A DNA stretch of 64,000 nt from Spirochaetaceae bacterium. Lineage in GTDB: Bacteria > Spirochaetota > Leptospiria > Leptospirales > Leptonemataceae. Location of the stretch: assembly GCA_002729885.1 (NCBI GenBank), contig PBUB01000013.1, positions 31,758-95,757 of the forward strand. The letters run 5' to 3'. Position numbers and translations under genes: made by a program. Positions 45,949 to 54,562 of this stretch are shown here, piece by piece; position 1 is the first letter of the stretch, and each line of letters opens with the position of its first letter. Under the pieces are notes generated by a model. That model made no database searches, was not told the origin of the DNA, and saw only the letters and a list, made by a program, of their open reading frames with translations.

Positions 45949-46718
45949 CGTCCTACCCCCTGTAACTGCTTTTCCATGCGATGAATCAAATCTTTATAAT
46001 AATCCTGGCTCCGTGGACGTAAAGCGTAGACTGTTTCTTCAAAGGCAGGGGATAAATCGTCTGCCAGTTCTACAAAAGAGGCCGGGGCCACTTTCTTAAC
46101 CAGTCTCTGGAATTCCCTGGGCGTAAATCCGGTGCGTCGCGCCAGGTATTTCTCTGCATAGCTGAATCGAACCAGGATTTCCAGAAGAATCTCCATAACA
46201 TCGGAATAGCGTCCATCCTCCATGGCTTTCAGGGCATCGTCGAACAGAGGATCTCTTTTTCTGGGCTCTTCGCTGGAAAAAGCAAGGTCGGGAAGATCTT
46301 CTTCTATCTGCCTGGCGCGAGACTGAAAGGAAATGCCGTTGCGAAATAGAAAAAACAGAAGCAGAATCACTATGGCACCCAGCAGCCCCCAGAGCAGAAT
46401 GATCGGATTAAATACAGGCAGACCGCCGCTATCTCGCTTTCTCTCCGGAGCCTGTCTGATGTAGGGCTCCATGTCCTCTTCGGTAAACTCACGGTAATCC
46501 TTCTTTTTGAAGTCATACCATTCCATCTCTTTAAGTTCTTTTTCGTACCGGCTCAAGTCCTGCGAAGACTCTTCGCCAGAGAAATAGTCCTTCGCCTGCT
46601 GGCAGCTAAAGAGGAAAGCAACGGTTAGCAGTAGAAGTAGAATTCTGAATTTACCGGAAAGCAAGCGCCCCGGGTTCCTGCGCAATTCAGAAGTAGCTCT
46701 GTCCCTGGAAAGAACCAT
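45945..46718 (-). CDS. DUF4129-like lipoprotein of the MoxR cluster
   Basis: A 257-residue protein. The leader ILLLLLTVAFLFSC forms a lipobox. A charged periplasmic stretch, one membrane helix (about 113-135, IILLWGLLGAIVILLLFFLF) and a cytoplasmic C-terminal domain with a helical pattern (FSYAEKYLARRTGFTPREF, YALRPRSQDYYKDLI) resemble DUF4129 proteins. In this family the C-terminal domain often follows transglutaminase-like modules, absent here. It overlaps the following gene by four bases and sits two bases after the upstream gene. Confidence 0.72.
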   Translation of the reverse strand: MVLSRDRATSELRRNPGRLLSGKFRILLLLLTVAFLFSCQQAKDYFSGEESSQDLSRYEKELKEMEWYDFKKKDYREFTEEDMEPYIRQAPERKRDSGGLPVFNPIILLWGLLGAIVILLLFFLFRNGISFQSRARQIEEDLPDLAFSSEEPRKRDPLFDDALKAMEDGRYSDVMEILLEILVRFSYAEKYLARRTGFTPREFQRLVKKVAPASFVELADDLSPAFEETVYALRPRSQDYYKDLIHRMEKQLQGVGR

Positions 46719-46720
46719 AA

Positions 46721-47554
46721 TCAGCTAATCCTCTTTTGAGAGGTCATCTCGTCCAGGCCTCGAATAAACTGAAGTTCCAGATCCCAGCCTTCCAGAAATG
46801 TTCTGGCATCCACATAAAACAGGAATCGGGAAACAGCGAAAAAGACAGAGTAGAGAAAGATAAGAAAGATGAATAGCACTGAAGTCAGGGAGAAGGATGA
46901 ATACTGCTCAAAGTTCTGGACCCTGAGCAATTCGAACACCGATTCAAAGAAGGTCAGCGCCAGAAACATGGCAATCCAGAACAGTATAATATGGAATAGC
47001 CAGAAAGTGAATACTTGCAAAGCGCTGGTCAAAGACGAAATTCTCTTTCGCATATCCTTACCGCGAAGGCCCTCCAGGAATAAAACTTCCGGTCGATAGA
47101 AACCACGAATCAGGACATTCCACAGAGTGATCAATAGAGGAGCAAGAATGGTTAACTGGATAAAATAAGGCAGAACGATTCGAAACAGAAATGGAAAGAA
47201 AGTTCTCCAGCTGTCCTTCCAGATGGCCCGGTCCCTCACATCTGCCTCGAAAAGCCATCGAGCATTCATATGGAACACAGGAATTTGCAGAACCATTACC
47301 TGAAGCATGATTACAGGAAACATCAGAAGCTGTTCCAGAGCGGCATCTCCGTCTGATATCTGCTTCAGAAGCTCGATCAAAGCAACGTCCAGTAAAAGGA
47401 ATAGAGCGAAAATGGGGATCAGAACCCTCAGTATTTGACCCAGCTTTTCCCGAATCACGACAAAAGCAAAATCCAGAAGTTCATCCGCTCTTCGTTTACG
47501 CAGTTCGTACTGTATTCGTCTTACGTCCAGAATGAGCCCTCCAGCCCAGAACAA
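46721..47554 (-). CDS. Polytopic membrane protein of the MoxR cluster
   Basis: A 277-residue inner-membrane protein with about six hydrophobic segments (for example LRVLIPIFALFLLLDVALI, YFIQLTILAPLLITLWNVLI, FWIAMFLALTFF). Between helices there are basic loops such as LRGKDMRKRISS. The frame overlaps the SpoIIM gene by 59 bp, so an internal start is possible although translation by overlap would suit this cluster. I recognise no exact family. Such membrane proteins commonly accompany MoxR-DUF58 genes. Confidence 0.7.
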   Translation of the reverse strand: MFWAGGLILDVRRIQYELRKRRADELLDFAFVVIREKLGQILRVLIPIFALFLLLDVALIELLKQISDGDAALEQLLMFPVIMLQVMVLQIPVFHMNARWLFEADVRDRAIWKDSWRTFFPFLFRIVLPYFIQLTILAPLLITLWNVLIRGFYRPEVLFLEGLRGKDMRKRISSLTSALQVFTFWLFHIILFWIAMFLALTFFESVFELLRVQNFEQYSSFSLTSVLFIFLIFLYSVFFAVSRFLFYVDARTFLEGWDLELQFIRGLDEMTSQKRIS

Positions 47555-48479
47555 TGAAATATAAAAACAGGATCAGAATGCAGGTGCCGCCGATAGAACC
47601 TTTTACCCATGTAGGCAAATCCGACGGAGCCACAAAGCCTTCGATAAAGGCAGCGATAAAGGTCAGAATAACATCGGCCACCAGAGCCGGAACACTGCGA
47701 AGCCCGGCCTCGGTAACAGCGCGAATTCGAGTAAGGTTCCCGGGACTGAAGAATGCGAAACCGGTTCGCATTCCTGCCCCGGCTGCCAGCCCAATGGCTG
47801 TAAGCTCAAATGGTCCATGAGCCAGAATCCAGTTCATTATGTTATCTCTGGCCGGCGAATGCAGAAGAAATCCGATGAGAGTGCCCAGATAAAAACCATT
47901 ATAAACTAGCATGTAGAGAGATCCCACACCGGCCAGGATTCCCAGACCATAGCATAGCAGTGAAAGACTCAGGTTATTCAATACGTAGCCACTGCTTCCA
48001 ATCAATGCATCCCCGGCACTGAGCTCTTCGCGATCCCCGGAATGCATGGATTCGTATTGCTGTAATGTAGCTTCGCCCAGAATGGATGCCGCGAAGTCCC
48101 TGTACTGGTACCCCAGTACCCCGGTCACTGTAAAAAGGATATAGAATATCGCAATGCAACTCCAGGCATAGCGATCTGAAAAGACCCCGGCTGGCAGTGT
48201 CTCCAGAAAGAATTTGCGAAATCGGCCTCGATCCTTTCTCCCGGAATGCAGGAAGCTATGGGCCCTACCTACCAGGTTCTGCAATCGATCCGTTAAATCC
48301 TCGGGAAGACGATAAACCGTTGCCAGAGAAAGATCTGTGGTAACCTTGCGATATAGCCTGGAAAACTCTCGAAGTTCCTCAGAGCTGGCACCCAGGGGGT
48401 TGTATTCCAGTAGCTGCAATAGAGTCTGGAATCGATTCCAGTCCGGATTGCATTTCTCTATCCAGGCTGCCGGTGTCAT
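47496..48479 (-). CDS. SpoIIM (stage II sporulation protein M) family membrane protein
   Basis: A 327-residue inner-membrane protein of the SpoIIM/DUF95 family. The N-terminal soluble helix bundle is WIEKCNPDWNRFQTLLQLLEY to YRKVTTDLSLA. Five to six membrane helices follow, with SSGYVLNNLSLSLLCYGLGILAG and YNGFYLGTLIGFLLH as family-typical parts. This bacterium need not sporulate: the family is widespread in non-sporulators next to MoxR genes. It is the first gene of the leftward cluster; 137 bp separate it from the divergent M48 gene. Confidence 0.83.
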   Translation of the reverse strand: MTPAAWIEKCNPDWNRFQTLLQLLEYNPLGASSEELREFSRLYRKVTTDLSLATVYRLPEDLTDRLQNLVGRAHSFLHSGRKDRGRFRKFFLETLPAGVFSDRYAWSCIAIFYILFTVTGVLGYQYRDFAASILGEATLQQYESMHSGDREELSAGDALIGSSGYVLNNLSLSLLCYGLGILAGVGSLYMLVYNGFYLGTLIGFLLHSPARDNIMNWILAHGPFELTAIGLAAGAGMRTGFAFFSPGNLTRIRAVTEAGLRSVPALVADVILTFIAAFIEGFVAPSDLPTWVKGSIGGTCILILFLYFIVLGWRAHSGRKTNTVRTA

Positions 48480-48616
48480 AGGAAAGTCCGATTTACACCG
48501 TAGTCAGGTATCAAGGTCAAGTAGAATCCAATCCCACCTGTGCTGGCACTCTGCAAATGTTCAAAATAGGCAACGGACTTCCTTTTTTTCCTTGATTCTT
48601 AGCACCCAGAGATACC

Positions 48617-49597
48617 ATGGATTCCATGCCTCAGCCCATCGATAACGAAGAACTAGAACATGTATTAAAAAAGTGGACCTCCACTCCTTTTGGTCGAAAG
48701 GCCTTTCTTGCAGCAGTGCCTACGCTCATGGCCGCCTGTGTTTCCGGAGACCGAAACCGGGAAGGCGACAATACCGGCCAGGATTCGGCGCTTACTGTAG
48801 ATCAGGAGAAGGAACTTACCCGCGCTGTCCTTCCTGAATTGGAAAAGGATTTTCCCAGAATGCAAAATGGAGCAGTCCAGGGATATATCAATAATGTAGG
48901 CCAGAAAATCGTAGCTCGAAATGGCCTGGCACGAAACCCCTACACCTACACCTTTCGCGTGGTTGAGGCGCCCTACCCCAATGCATTCGCACTTCCAGCC
49001 GGTACCGTTTTTGTTACTCGCCCTCTGGTAGCCATGGCAGAAACCGAAGCCGAGCTGGCCGGGGTTCTGGGTCATGAGATTGGCCATATTAAGGCCCGGC
49101 ATACGGCGGAACGTATGCAGGAAGAAAAGGATGACTGGCTATATACCGGTATTGGAGCTCTCATCGGTGCTTTGCTGGGGTATGGTATTGGTCGATCTGC
49201 CTGTCCCAAGGGTGACAGCGATTGCGTAACCTCGGCAACATTAATTGGAACTGGTCTCGGCGCAGGTGCAGGATACCTGATCAGCAAATATGCCTTCTTC
49301 GCCAATTCCCAGGAAGATGAAATGGAAGCGGACCGAGTGGCTTTTAGAACCGCGGTAAATACTGGTTACCATAAGGATTACGTAGGCAAATTCTACGAAA
49401 AGCTGTATCAGATCGAATCCGGTGGTGATGATGATAGTGAATTGTTCTCCAAGTTGAATGATGCCATGACTACCCATCCTCCAGCGGAAGAACGAGTTAA
49501 GCAAATGCATGAACTGGCATCCTCCGTTGGTGGAGCCGGAAACGGTGTTGTCTCTACACCGTATTTCGACAACATTCGAAAAGCCTGTGATGCCTGA
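48617..49597 (+). CDS. M48-family zinc metalloprotease, probable lipoprotein
   Basis: A 326-residue peptidase. The N-terminus has FGRKAFLAAVPTLMAAC, a signal with a lipobox-like end. The zinc motif VLGHEIGHIKARH lies near residue 155 and QEDEMEADRVAF carries the third ligand. A small glycine-rich hydrophobic region (ALIGALLGYGIG, GTGLGAGAGYLI) follows the active site. The family (BepA/LoiP/YcaL-like) degrades or assembles outer-membrane proteins. The stop overlaps the next gene by eight bases if that gene starts at 49590. Confidence 0.88.
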   Translation: MDSMPQPIDNEELEHVLKKWTSTPFGRKAFLAAVPTLMAACVSGDRNREGDNTGQDSALTVDQEKELTRAVLPELEKDFPRMQNGAVQGYINNVGQKIVARNGLARNPYTYTFRVVEAPYPNAFALPAGTVFVTRPLVAMAETEAELAGVLGHEIGHIKARHTAERMQEEKDDWLYTGIGALIGALLGYGIGRSACPKGDSDCVTSATLIGTGLGAGAGYLISKYAFFANSQEDEMEADRVAFRTAVNTGYHKDYVGKFYEKLYQIESGGDDDSELFSKLNDAMTTHPPAEERVKQMHELASSVGGAGNGVVSTPYFDNIRKACDA

Positions 49598-50420
49598 GAA
49601 TTCCACTCGAGCAAATATCCAGAAAGCCATAGGGGCCACAGATTCTGTGGCCCTTTCTTATTCTACCACAGACTCAGATGGCACCGATGCACCGGTAGTG
49701 CTGCTGCATGGGCTCTTTGGTTCTTCCAGAAACTGGCAGTCCATCGCTCAGGAGCTATCAGATCAAAGGACTGTGTATTCGCTGGATCAGAGAAATCACG
49801 GAAACAGTCCCCATACAGACTCCCATTCCCTCTACGACATGGTGGCGGATCTGCACAGATGGCACAACGATCATCTATCCAATAAGGCGATCTATGTGGG
49901 TCACTCCATGGGCGGTCTGGCGGTGATGGCGCTGGCATTGATCTATCCCGAACTGGTAGAGAAGCTAGTGGTAGTGGACATTGCACCGCGAAACTACGCA
50001 CCTCACCACGACCTGGAATTCCAGGCACTGGAAATGGATGTTTCTGGATTCAACAGTCGATCCGAAATTGATGCTGCGATGGCAAAGATCCATCCTGTGG
50101 CGGCGGTGCGAAAGTTTTTGCAGATGAATCTGGAACGAGATAAAGAAGGATATCGCTGGGCCATCAACGTTTTGCCTCTTAAAAATGCAGCCTATCTAAG
50201 TGGATTCCAGGAGAGCTTTCCCGAGCTAACTTTTGAAGGCCCGACTCTGGTTGTGAAAGGTCAAAACTCAGACTATATTCAAGAAAGTGACCGTCCGTTG
50301 TTTTCCAGATACTTTCCTTCCAGCCGACTGGTAGAGCTGAAAGGGGCGGATCACTGGCTGCATTACAGTGCACAAAAAGCCTTTATCGAAACGCTTCGAG
50401 CTTTTCTGGAAAATGGATGA
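49590..50420 (+). CDS. Alpha/beta hydrolase, YbfF-like esterase
   Basis: An alpha/beta hydrolase of up to 276 residues: VVLLHGLFGSSRNW (oxyanion hole), DQRNHGNSPH, YVGHSMGGLAVMAL (GxSxG nucleophile), VVDIAPRNYAPHH and GADHWLHYSAQ (His). It resembles E. coli YbfF. The start is uncertain. ATG 49590 lies inside the M48 gene, but a terminator-like hairpin falls at 49633-49657. A GTG at 49647 would give an N-terminus as short as YbfF. There is no signal peptide, so it is cytoplasmic. Confidence 0.86.
   Translation: MPENSTRANIQKAIGATDSVALSYSTTDSDGTDAPVVLLHGLFGSSRNWQSIAQELSDQRTVYSLDQRNHGNSPHTDSHSLYDMVADLHRWHNDHLSNKAIYVGHSMGGLAVMALALIYPELVEKLVVVDIAPRNYAPHHDLEFQALEMDVSGFNSRSEIDAAMAKIHPVAAVRKFLQMNLERDKEGYRWAINVLPLKNAAYLSGFQESFPELTFEGPTLVVKGQNSDYIQESDRPLFSRYFPSSRLVELKGADHWLHYSAQKAFIETLRAFLENG
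49633..49657 (+). terminator. Terminator-like hairpin at the M48/esterase junction
   Basis: GGGCCACAG (49633-49641) pairs with CTGTGGCCC (49645-49653) around a three-base loop, then TTTCTTATT follows. It lies 36 bp after the M48 stop codon but within the annotated esterase frame. It would stop transcripts from the protease gene, or act as an attenuator for the esterase. Confidence 0.6.
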
Positions 50421-50621
50421 TCGAGAACCGGGAAATCCGGCGATACTGACTCAAGATCGCATAGTCGCATCAGAAATTCATTGAAAAGAACACTTGCCGG
50501 TCAGGGGGAAATAATCCTGCCTTTCCCCGTAACCGTAGCGCACCCTGACCAGAATGCCTTCGCTTCAATTAGAAATATGGTGCTTCGAATGGAGACCACC
50601 ACTGGCTTATCGGACTGAACA

Positions 50622-51524
50622 TTAGAACTCCCGAGAAGCTTCATCCAGGAAGGCCTTCTCCTTTCTCGTAAGCGAATCCATGCCTTCATTGGATATCTTT
50701 TCCAGCAATCGATCCACTTCCTCCTTCATGGAAATGCGTCGATCTATCTCGGCCTGCTTTTTGGCCAGACGCTTCTTTTTCTTTCTGCTTTCCCACCAGC
50801 CAAAGATTCCTCCAGGCTTCTTTTCTTTCAGATGCTCGGCGCCTATGCCGCCACTGATAGAGGAGCTTCGCGTAGAGCCCTGAAAACCGGATGAGCTTTC
50901 TGCCATCACTCGCCCGCGACGAGCATGATAGAACAGATAGAGTGCCCCTGCCAGGGCTCCGCCGGAATACAGCACCACTGTGTCCAGGCTTCCGCCCAGT
51001 GCGAACAGGAAGATAAATATAAACAGTCCCAGAATGAGCCATTTCATCTTCACTGGAAATACAAAGAACAGCAGCACCTGACGATCTGGCCAGATCACGG
51101 CATAAGCAATCAGCATTCCTGCAATTCCAGCTCCCATGCCCCATACCGCAACTGGCAGCACAGAACCCACAGCAGCCCAGACAAGAACACCACCGAGCAA
51201 TGAAATCAGAAAATACTTCAGAAAATGACGGCGTCCCCAGAGCATCTCCAGCTGAGAGCCAAAGCCGTAGATGATTACCCCCTCAAAAAAGACCGATATC
51301 AGTCGGCCCAGGAAATGGGCACCGGGACGAGGGTCCGTTACAAAAATGTGAGTGAGAATCTGGGCGGGATGAAAATTCTGACCAAAATGCAGGGCCAGCG
51401 GGCTTAAATTCGTCCCCATGGAACCTGCGATGACTTCCAGAACGAAAGCGGACCCCAGGAGAACCAGGATTCGAAGCACTCCCTGGGATACCGGAGGGAC
51501 GGAGATCTGTGAACCAGCCTGCAT
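50622..51524 (-). CDS. Rhomboid-fold membrane protein lacking the catalytic dyad
   Basis: A 300-residue protein with about six membrane helices (20-220) and a charged cytoplasmic tail (KKKKRLAKKQAEIDRRISMKEEVDRLLEKI). FFEGVIIYGFGSQLEMLWGRRHFLKYFL matches rhomboid helices 2-3. At the active site, GMGAGIAGML replaces the GxSGxxxG consensus, with Gly at the Ser position. LYSGGALAG has Tyr where the catalytic His is expected. It is therefore probably a pseudo-protease that binds or escorts membrane proteins. The gene stands alone, divergent from the S1 gene. Confidence 0.78.
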   Translation of the reverse strand: MQAGSQISVPPVSQGVLRILVLLGSAFVLEVIAGSMGTNLSPLALHFGQNFHPAQILTHIFVTDPRPGAHFLGRLISVFFEGVIIYGFGSQLEMLWGRRHFLKYFLISLLGGVLVWAAVGSVLPVAVWGMGAGIAGMLIAYAVIWPDRQVLLFFVFPVKMKWLILGLFIFIFLFALGGSLDTVVLYSGGALAGALYLFYHARRGRVMAESSSGFQGSTRSSSISGGIGAEHLKEKKPGGIFGWWESRKKKKRLAKKQAEIDRRISMKEEVDRLLEKISNEGMDSLTRKEKAFLDEASREF

Positions 51525-51580
51525 GATTCCGTAATCGTTCTAAGAACTCATACTAGCAAGCACAAGAAGAGGGGTACCCT

Positions 51581-52747
51581 ATGAAAAGTAAGCAGATCGG
51601 TAGAGAAAAGGCGGATTCATCTTTCGCCGAATTGCTGGAGGCCAGCATGGATGGTCGCCAGGAAACACGTCCTGGAACCCCGGTACAGGCTCGCATCGCA
51701 AGCACTCGAGACAAAGACTTTATCTTCGTAAATACTCATCTGGGCGCCGGTGTAATCCCCAAGGGCCAGCTACTGGATCAGGACAATCGAGTAACTGTAA
51801 ATCCAGGTGAAACCATTCAGGCTTATGTTCTTAGCCGAGAAAATGGTGAGCTGCATTTAACACTGTTTCCCAGCGGAAAGGCGCAAAAAGCAATCCTGGA
51901 ACACAGCCTTCAGGAAAAGCTTCCTGTACTGGGTACCATTCAAAGAAAGATCAAAGGCGGTTACGAAGTGGTCCTGGGCGAAGCTTCCGCATTCTGCCCC
52001 ATGTCCCAGATGGAAGGGGATCCTGCACCAGGAAGTGTATTGAATTTTCTGGTCATTGAACTGTCCGATCGCAAGGTTGTAGTATCCAATCGCTCCTTTA
52101 GAGAAATGGAAAAGGAACGCCAGAAGGAAGTTCTGCAGCATGAACTGGAAGAAGGTGCCATCATTCAGGGCACTGTAACCAATCTTCTGGATTTTGGCGC
52201 TTTCGTAGAAATTGGCGGAATGGAAGGATTGATTCCACTTTCCGAGCTTTCCTACAAACGAATTCGCCATCCTTCTGAAGTTGTGACGTCTGGACAGCCC
52301 ATCCGCGTAAAGGTGCTTTCCATCGACTGGAAAGAAGAACGAATTACTCTATCTCTAAAGTCTCTCCTGGAAAACCCATGGCAGGGGCAGATGCCTTTCG
52401 CCCCTGGTGATATCGTGGAAGCTACCGTAGAATCCATCAAAAACTTTGGGGTTTTCGCAAGACTGCCGGATGGCTTCAGCGGGCTCATTCCTATGAGCGA
52501 AACCGGTCTTCCCAGAGGTGTAGCAGCTGACAAAGAATTCCATCGCGGCGAACAGCTAAGACTCATGATCCTGGATGTGGATCGTCAAAAAGAAAAGATT
52601 AGCCTTTCGCTGAGACGAGTTCAGGATGCAGATGCACGAAAGGAATACGAGCAATACATGCAGGAAAACCAGCCAGAACAAAAGGAAGAGGTTTCCAGTT
52701 TCGGCAAGGCGCTTCTGGCATCCCTGAATCAGAACGATAAAGGCTGA
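51581..52747 (+). CDS. Multi-S1-domain RNA-binding protein (ribosomal protein S1-like)
   Basis: A 388-residue protein of four S1 OB-fold repeats at roughly 33-98, 110-175, 192-262 and 277-350. The last two are the clearest (GTVTNLLDFGAFVEIGGMEGLIPLSELSYKRIRHP, then VESIKNFGVFARLPDGFSGLIPMSE). It is shorter than E. coli S1 (six domains) but matches compact S1-like proteins. Expected role: mRNA binding on the ribosome or general RNA binding. AGAGGGG precedes the ATG. It ends in a charged tail and is followed by the structured region at 52764. Confidence 0.88.
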   Translation: MKSKQIGREKADSSFAELLEASMDGRQETRPGTPVQARIASTRDKDFIFVNTHLGAGVIPKGQLLDQDNRVTVNPGETIQAYVLSRENGELHLTLFPSGKAQKAILEHSLQEKLPVLGTIQRKIKGGYEVVLGEASAFCPMSQMEGDPAPGSVLNFLVIELSDRKVVVSNRSFREMEKERQKEVLQHELEEGAIIQGTVTNLLDFGAFVEIGGMEGLIPLSELSYKRIRHPSEVVTSGQPIRVKVLSIDWKEERITLSLKSLLENPWQGQMPFAPGDIVEATVESIKNFGVFARLPDGFSGLIPMSETGLPRGVAADKEFHRGEQLRLMILDVDRQKEKISLSLRRVQDADARKEYEQYMQENQPEQKEEVSSFGKALLASLNQNDKG

Positions 52748-52763
52748 TTCACTCTTTTACAGG

Positions 52764-52813
52764 GCCGGTGCAACGTCCCGAGATTTAGATCTCTCTACAG
52801 ATTGCGCACCGGC
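52764..52813 (+). other. Nested stem-loop after the S1-domain gene
   Basis: GCCGGTGC (52764-52771) pairs perfectly with GCACCGGC (52806-52813). Inside, GAGAT and ATCTC form a second stem with a four-base loop (52780-52793). The element begins 16 bp after the stop codon and a strong terminator follows directly. It could be the 3' end structure of the S1 mRNA, a processed small RNA or a protein-binding autoregulatory site. Confidence 0.5.
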
Positions 52814-52819
52814 TGCTGC

Positions 52820-52849
52820 AAAAAAGGCAGAGATCTCTCTGCCTTTTTT
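52820..52849 (+). terminator. Bidirectional intrinsic terminator after the S1 gene
   Basis: A perfect 13-bp stem (A6 GGCAGAG with CTCTGCC T6) with loop ATCT spans 52820-52849. The flanking A and T runs make it functional in both directions, separating the S1 gene from the convergent selO. The remaining 196 bp up to the selO stop contain a short GTTCGC/GCGAAC hairpin and no gene that I can support. Confidence 0.88.
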
Positions 52850-53045
52850 GTAATCCGCCGCCCTGCCCTGAACTTCAGGAATCTTGAAGAGTGCGGCCCC
52901 GGTTCGCATTGCGAACTTCCCTGCCTGCATTCTTGATTAAAGCCAGGCTCAGCACGGATTATTCGTTGTGGCTGCAAAGCAGTTGCTTCGTCCCTGCGCG
53001 CAAGGGATGAAATTCGGGCCCGGTCGCAGTCGCTTTCCGTCGCCG

Positions 53046-54488
53046 CTACGTGCCGCAAAACGTGGCCCTTACCACTTCCCCGGGCTCCGGTGGGCGCTCG
53101 AATTCGGCGAACTCTTCGCGCCTTTCGAAGGGCGCTTTCAGGCATTCATTCATGCGCTCGAAAACCGAGTAATCTCCTACCACACCGGACTGGATGGCGC
53201 GCTCCACCTGATGATTACGTGGGATGTATACCGGGTTGCTCTGTCGCATTCGCTCCCGGGCCTGTTCAAGACTATGCGCTTGCTTCTCCAGGCGCTGGTG
53301 CCACATCCTGCGAAAATCATCAGAGACCTGGCTATCATCTCTGCTATTGATTCCGTCGTCACCAATGAGCCTGCGAAACTCAATGGTGAAGTCCAATTTC
53401 TCTCCTTCAAGATAACTCAAAAAAGCCTGAACTATTTTTGCGTCTTCATTGCCAGGTTCAAAGATGCCAAACTTCGCAGCCATTGCCCCCAGCCACTCTT
53501 CATCGTAGGCCCCCATCAACTGACTCATACACTCCTGGAGCTTTTCAACAGAGCTGTTGATGTCCGGATCCACCAGCGGCACCAGACAATTGGCCAGCTG
53601 AGCCAGATTCCATTGTGCGATCCTTAATTGATTCCCATAGGCATAGCGCCCGCCCCGATCAATGGAGCTAAACACCTTGTCGTCTGAGAAAGTATCCATG
53701 AATGCACACGGGCCGTAGTCTATGGTCTCGCCGGAGATGGACATGTTGTCCGTGTTCATTACTCCATGTATGAAGCCCAGAGACATCCACTTTGCCACCA
53801 GCGCCGCATGCTTTCGGCCCACAGCTTCCAGAAAAGCCAGATACGGATTTGCCGCCTGGTTGCACTGCGGGTAATGGCGCTCGATGGAATAATCGGCCAG
53901 GAGTCTCAGGCTTTCCACGTCACGGCGGGCGGCAAAGAATTCAAAGGTACCAATTCGAATATGACTGGAGGCAACCCTTGTCAATATTCCCCCCGGTAAT
54001 GCAGATTCGCGATACACCGGATCGCCGGTGGTGGCTGCCGCAAGGGCCCGTGTGGTGGGAACGCCCAGATGGTGCATGGCTTCGCTGAGGATGTATTCCC
54101 GGATCACCGGGCCCACCCAGGATTTACCGTCCCCTCCCCGAGACCAGGGTGTAGTGCCAGAACCCTTGAGCTGTATATCATACCTTTGGCCGTCGGGGGC
54201 CTTTACCTCGCCCAGAAGCAGAGCCCGGCCATCCCCCAGCTGAGGATTGAACTGTCCGAATTGATTGCCTGCATAGGCAAGGGATATGGAGCTCGCTCCT
54301 TCCGGCAAGGCCTGGCCGGTAAACAGCGCAGCGCGTTTTTCGTCCGATATAGATGAAAGGTCCATACCCAGTTCCCTGGCCAGTTCATCATTGAATGCAA
54401 AGAGTTGGGGATGTGTAACTTGCTCTGGCCGCACCCTTACATAGAATTTTCCGGGAAGGCTTGTGTAAGTATTATCAAATGCAATCAT
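53046..54488 (-). CDS. selO: SelO (YdiU) pseudokinase-fold AMPylase
   Basis: A 480-residue protein of the SelO family, which transfers AMP from ATP to Ser/Thr/Tyr of target proteins in redox stress. Typical blocks: YAGNQFGQFNPQLGDGRALLLGEV, DIQLKGSGTTPWSRGGDGK, VIREYILSEAMHHLGVPTTRAL, RVASSHIRIGTFEFF, FIHGVMNTDNMSISGETIDYGPCAFMD and the terminal TFCGT, whose Cys corresponds to the C-terminal redox Cys/Sec. I use the ATG at 54488 (MIAFDNTY) rather than the frame's first start at 54518. It follows the acyl-CoA dehydrogenase gene by 74 bp. Confidence 0.93.
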   Translation of the reverse strand: MIAFDNTYTSLPGKFYVRVRPEQVTHPQLFAFNDELARELGMDLSSISDEKRAALFTGQALPEGASSISLAYAGNQFGQFNPQLGDGRALLLGEVKAPDGQRYDIQLKGSGTTPWSRGGDGKSWVGPVIREYILSEAMHHLGVPTTRALAAATTGDPVYRESALPGGILTRVASSHIRIGTFEFFAARRDVESLRLLADYSIERHYPQCNQAANPYLAFLEAVGRKHAALVAKWMSLGFIHGVMNTDNMSISGETIDYGPCAFMDTFSDDKVFSSIDRGGRYAYGNQLRIAQWNLAQLANCLVPLVDPDINSSVEKLQECMSQLMGAYDEEWLGAMAAKFGIFEPGNEDAKIVQAFLSYLEGEKLDFTIEFRRLIGDDGINSRDDSQVSDDFRRMWHQRLEKQAHSLEQARERMRQSNPVYIPRNHQVERAIQSGVVGDYSVFERMNECLKAPFERREEFAEFERPPEPGEVVRATFCGT

Positions 54489-54562
54489 CGGTTCCGGGCC
54501 TGAGCACAGGGTACTCACGTCCCTGGACCCAGGCTCACAAAAAAATGGCGCTCCTGATTAAA

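Noticed and set aside
52968..53627. 219-codon forward frame overlapping the selO 3' end
   Set aside because: Antisense to selO with no family motif; the selO frame is unambiguous.
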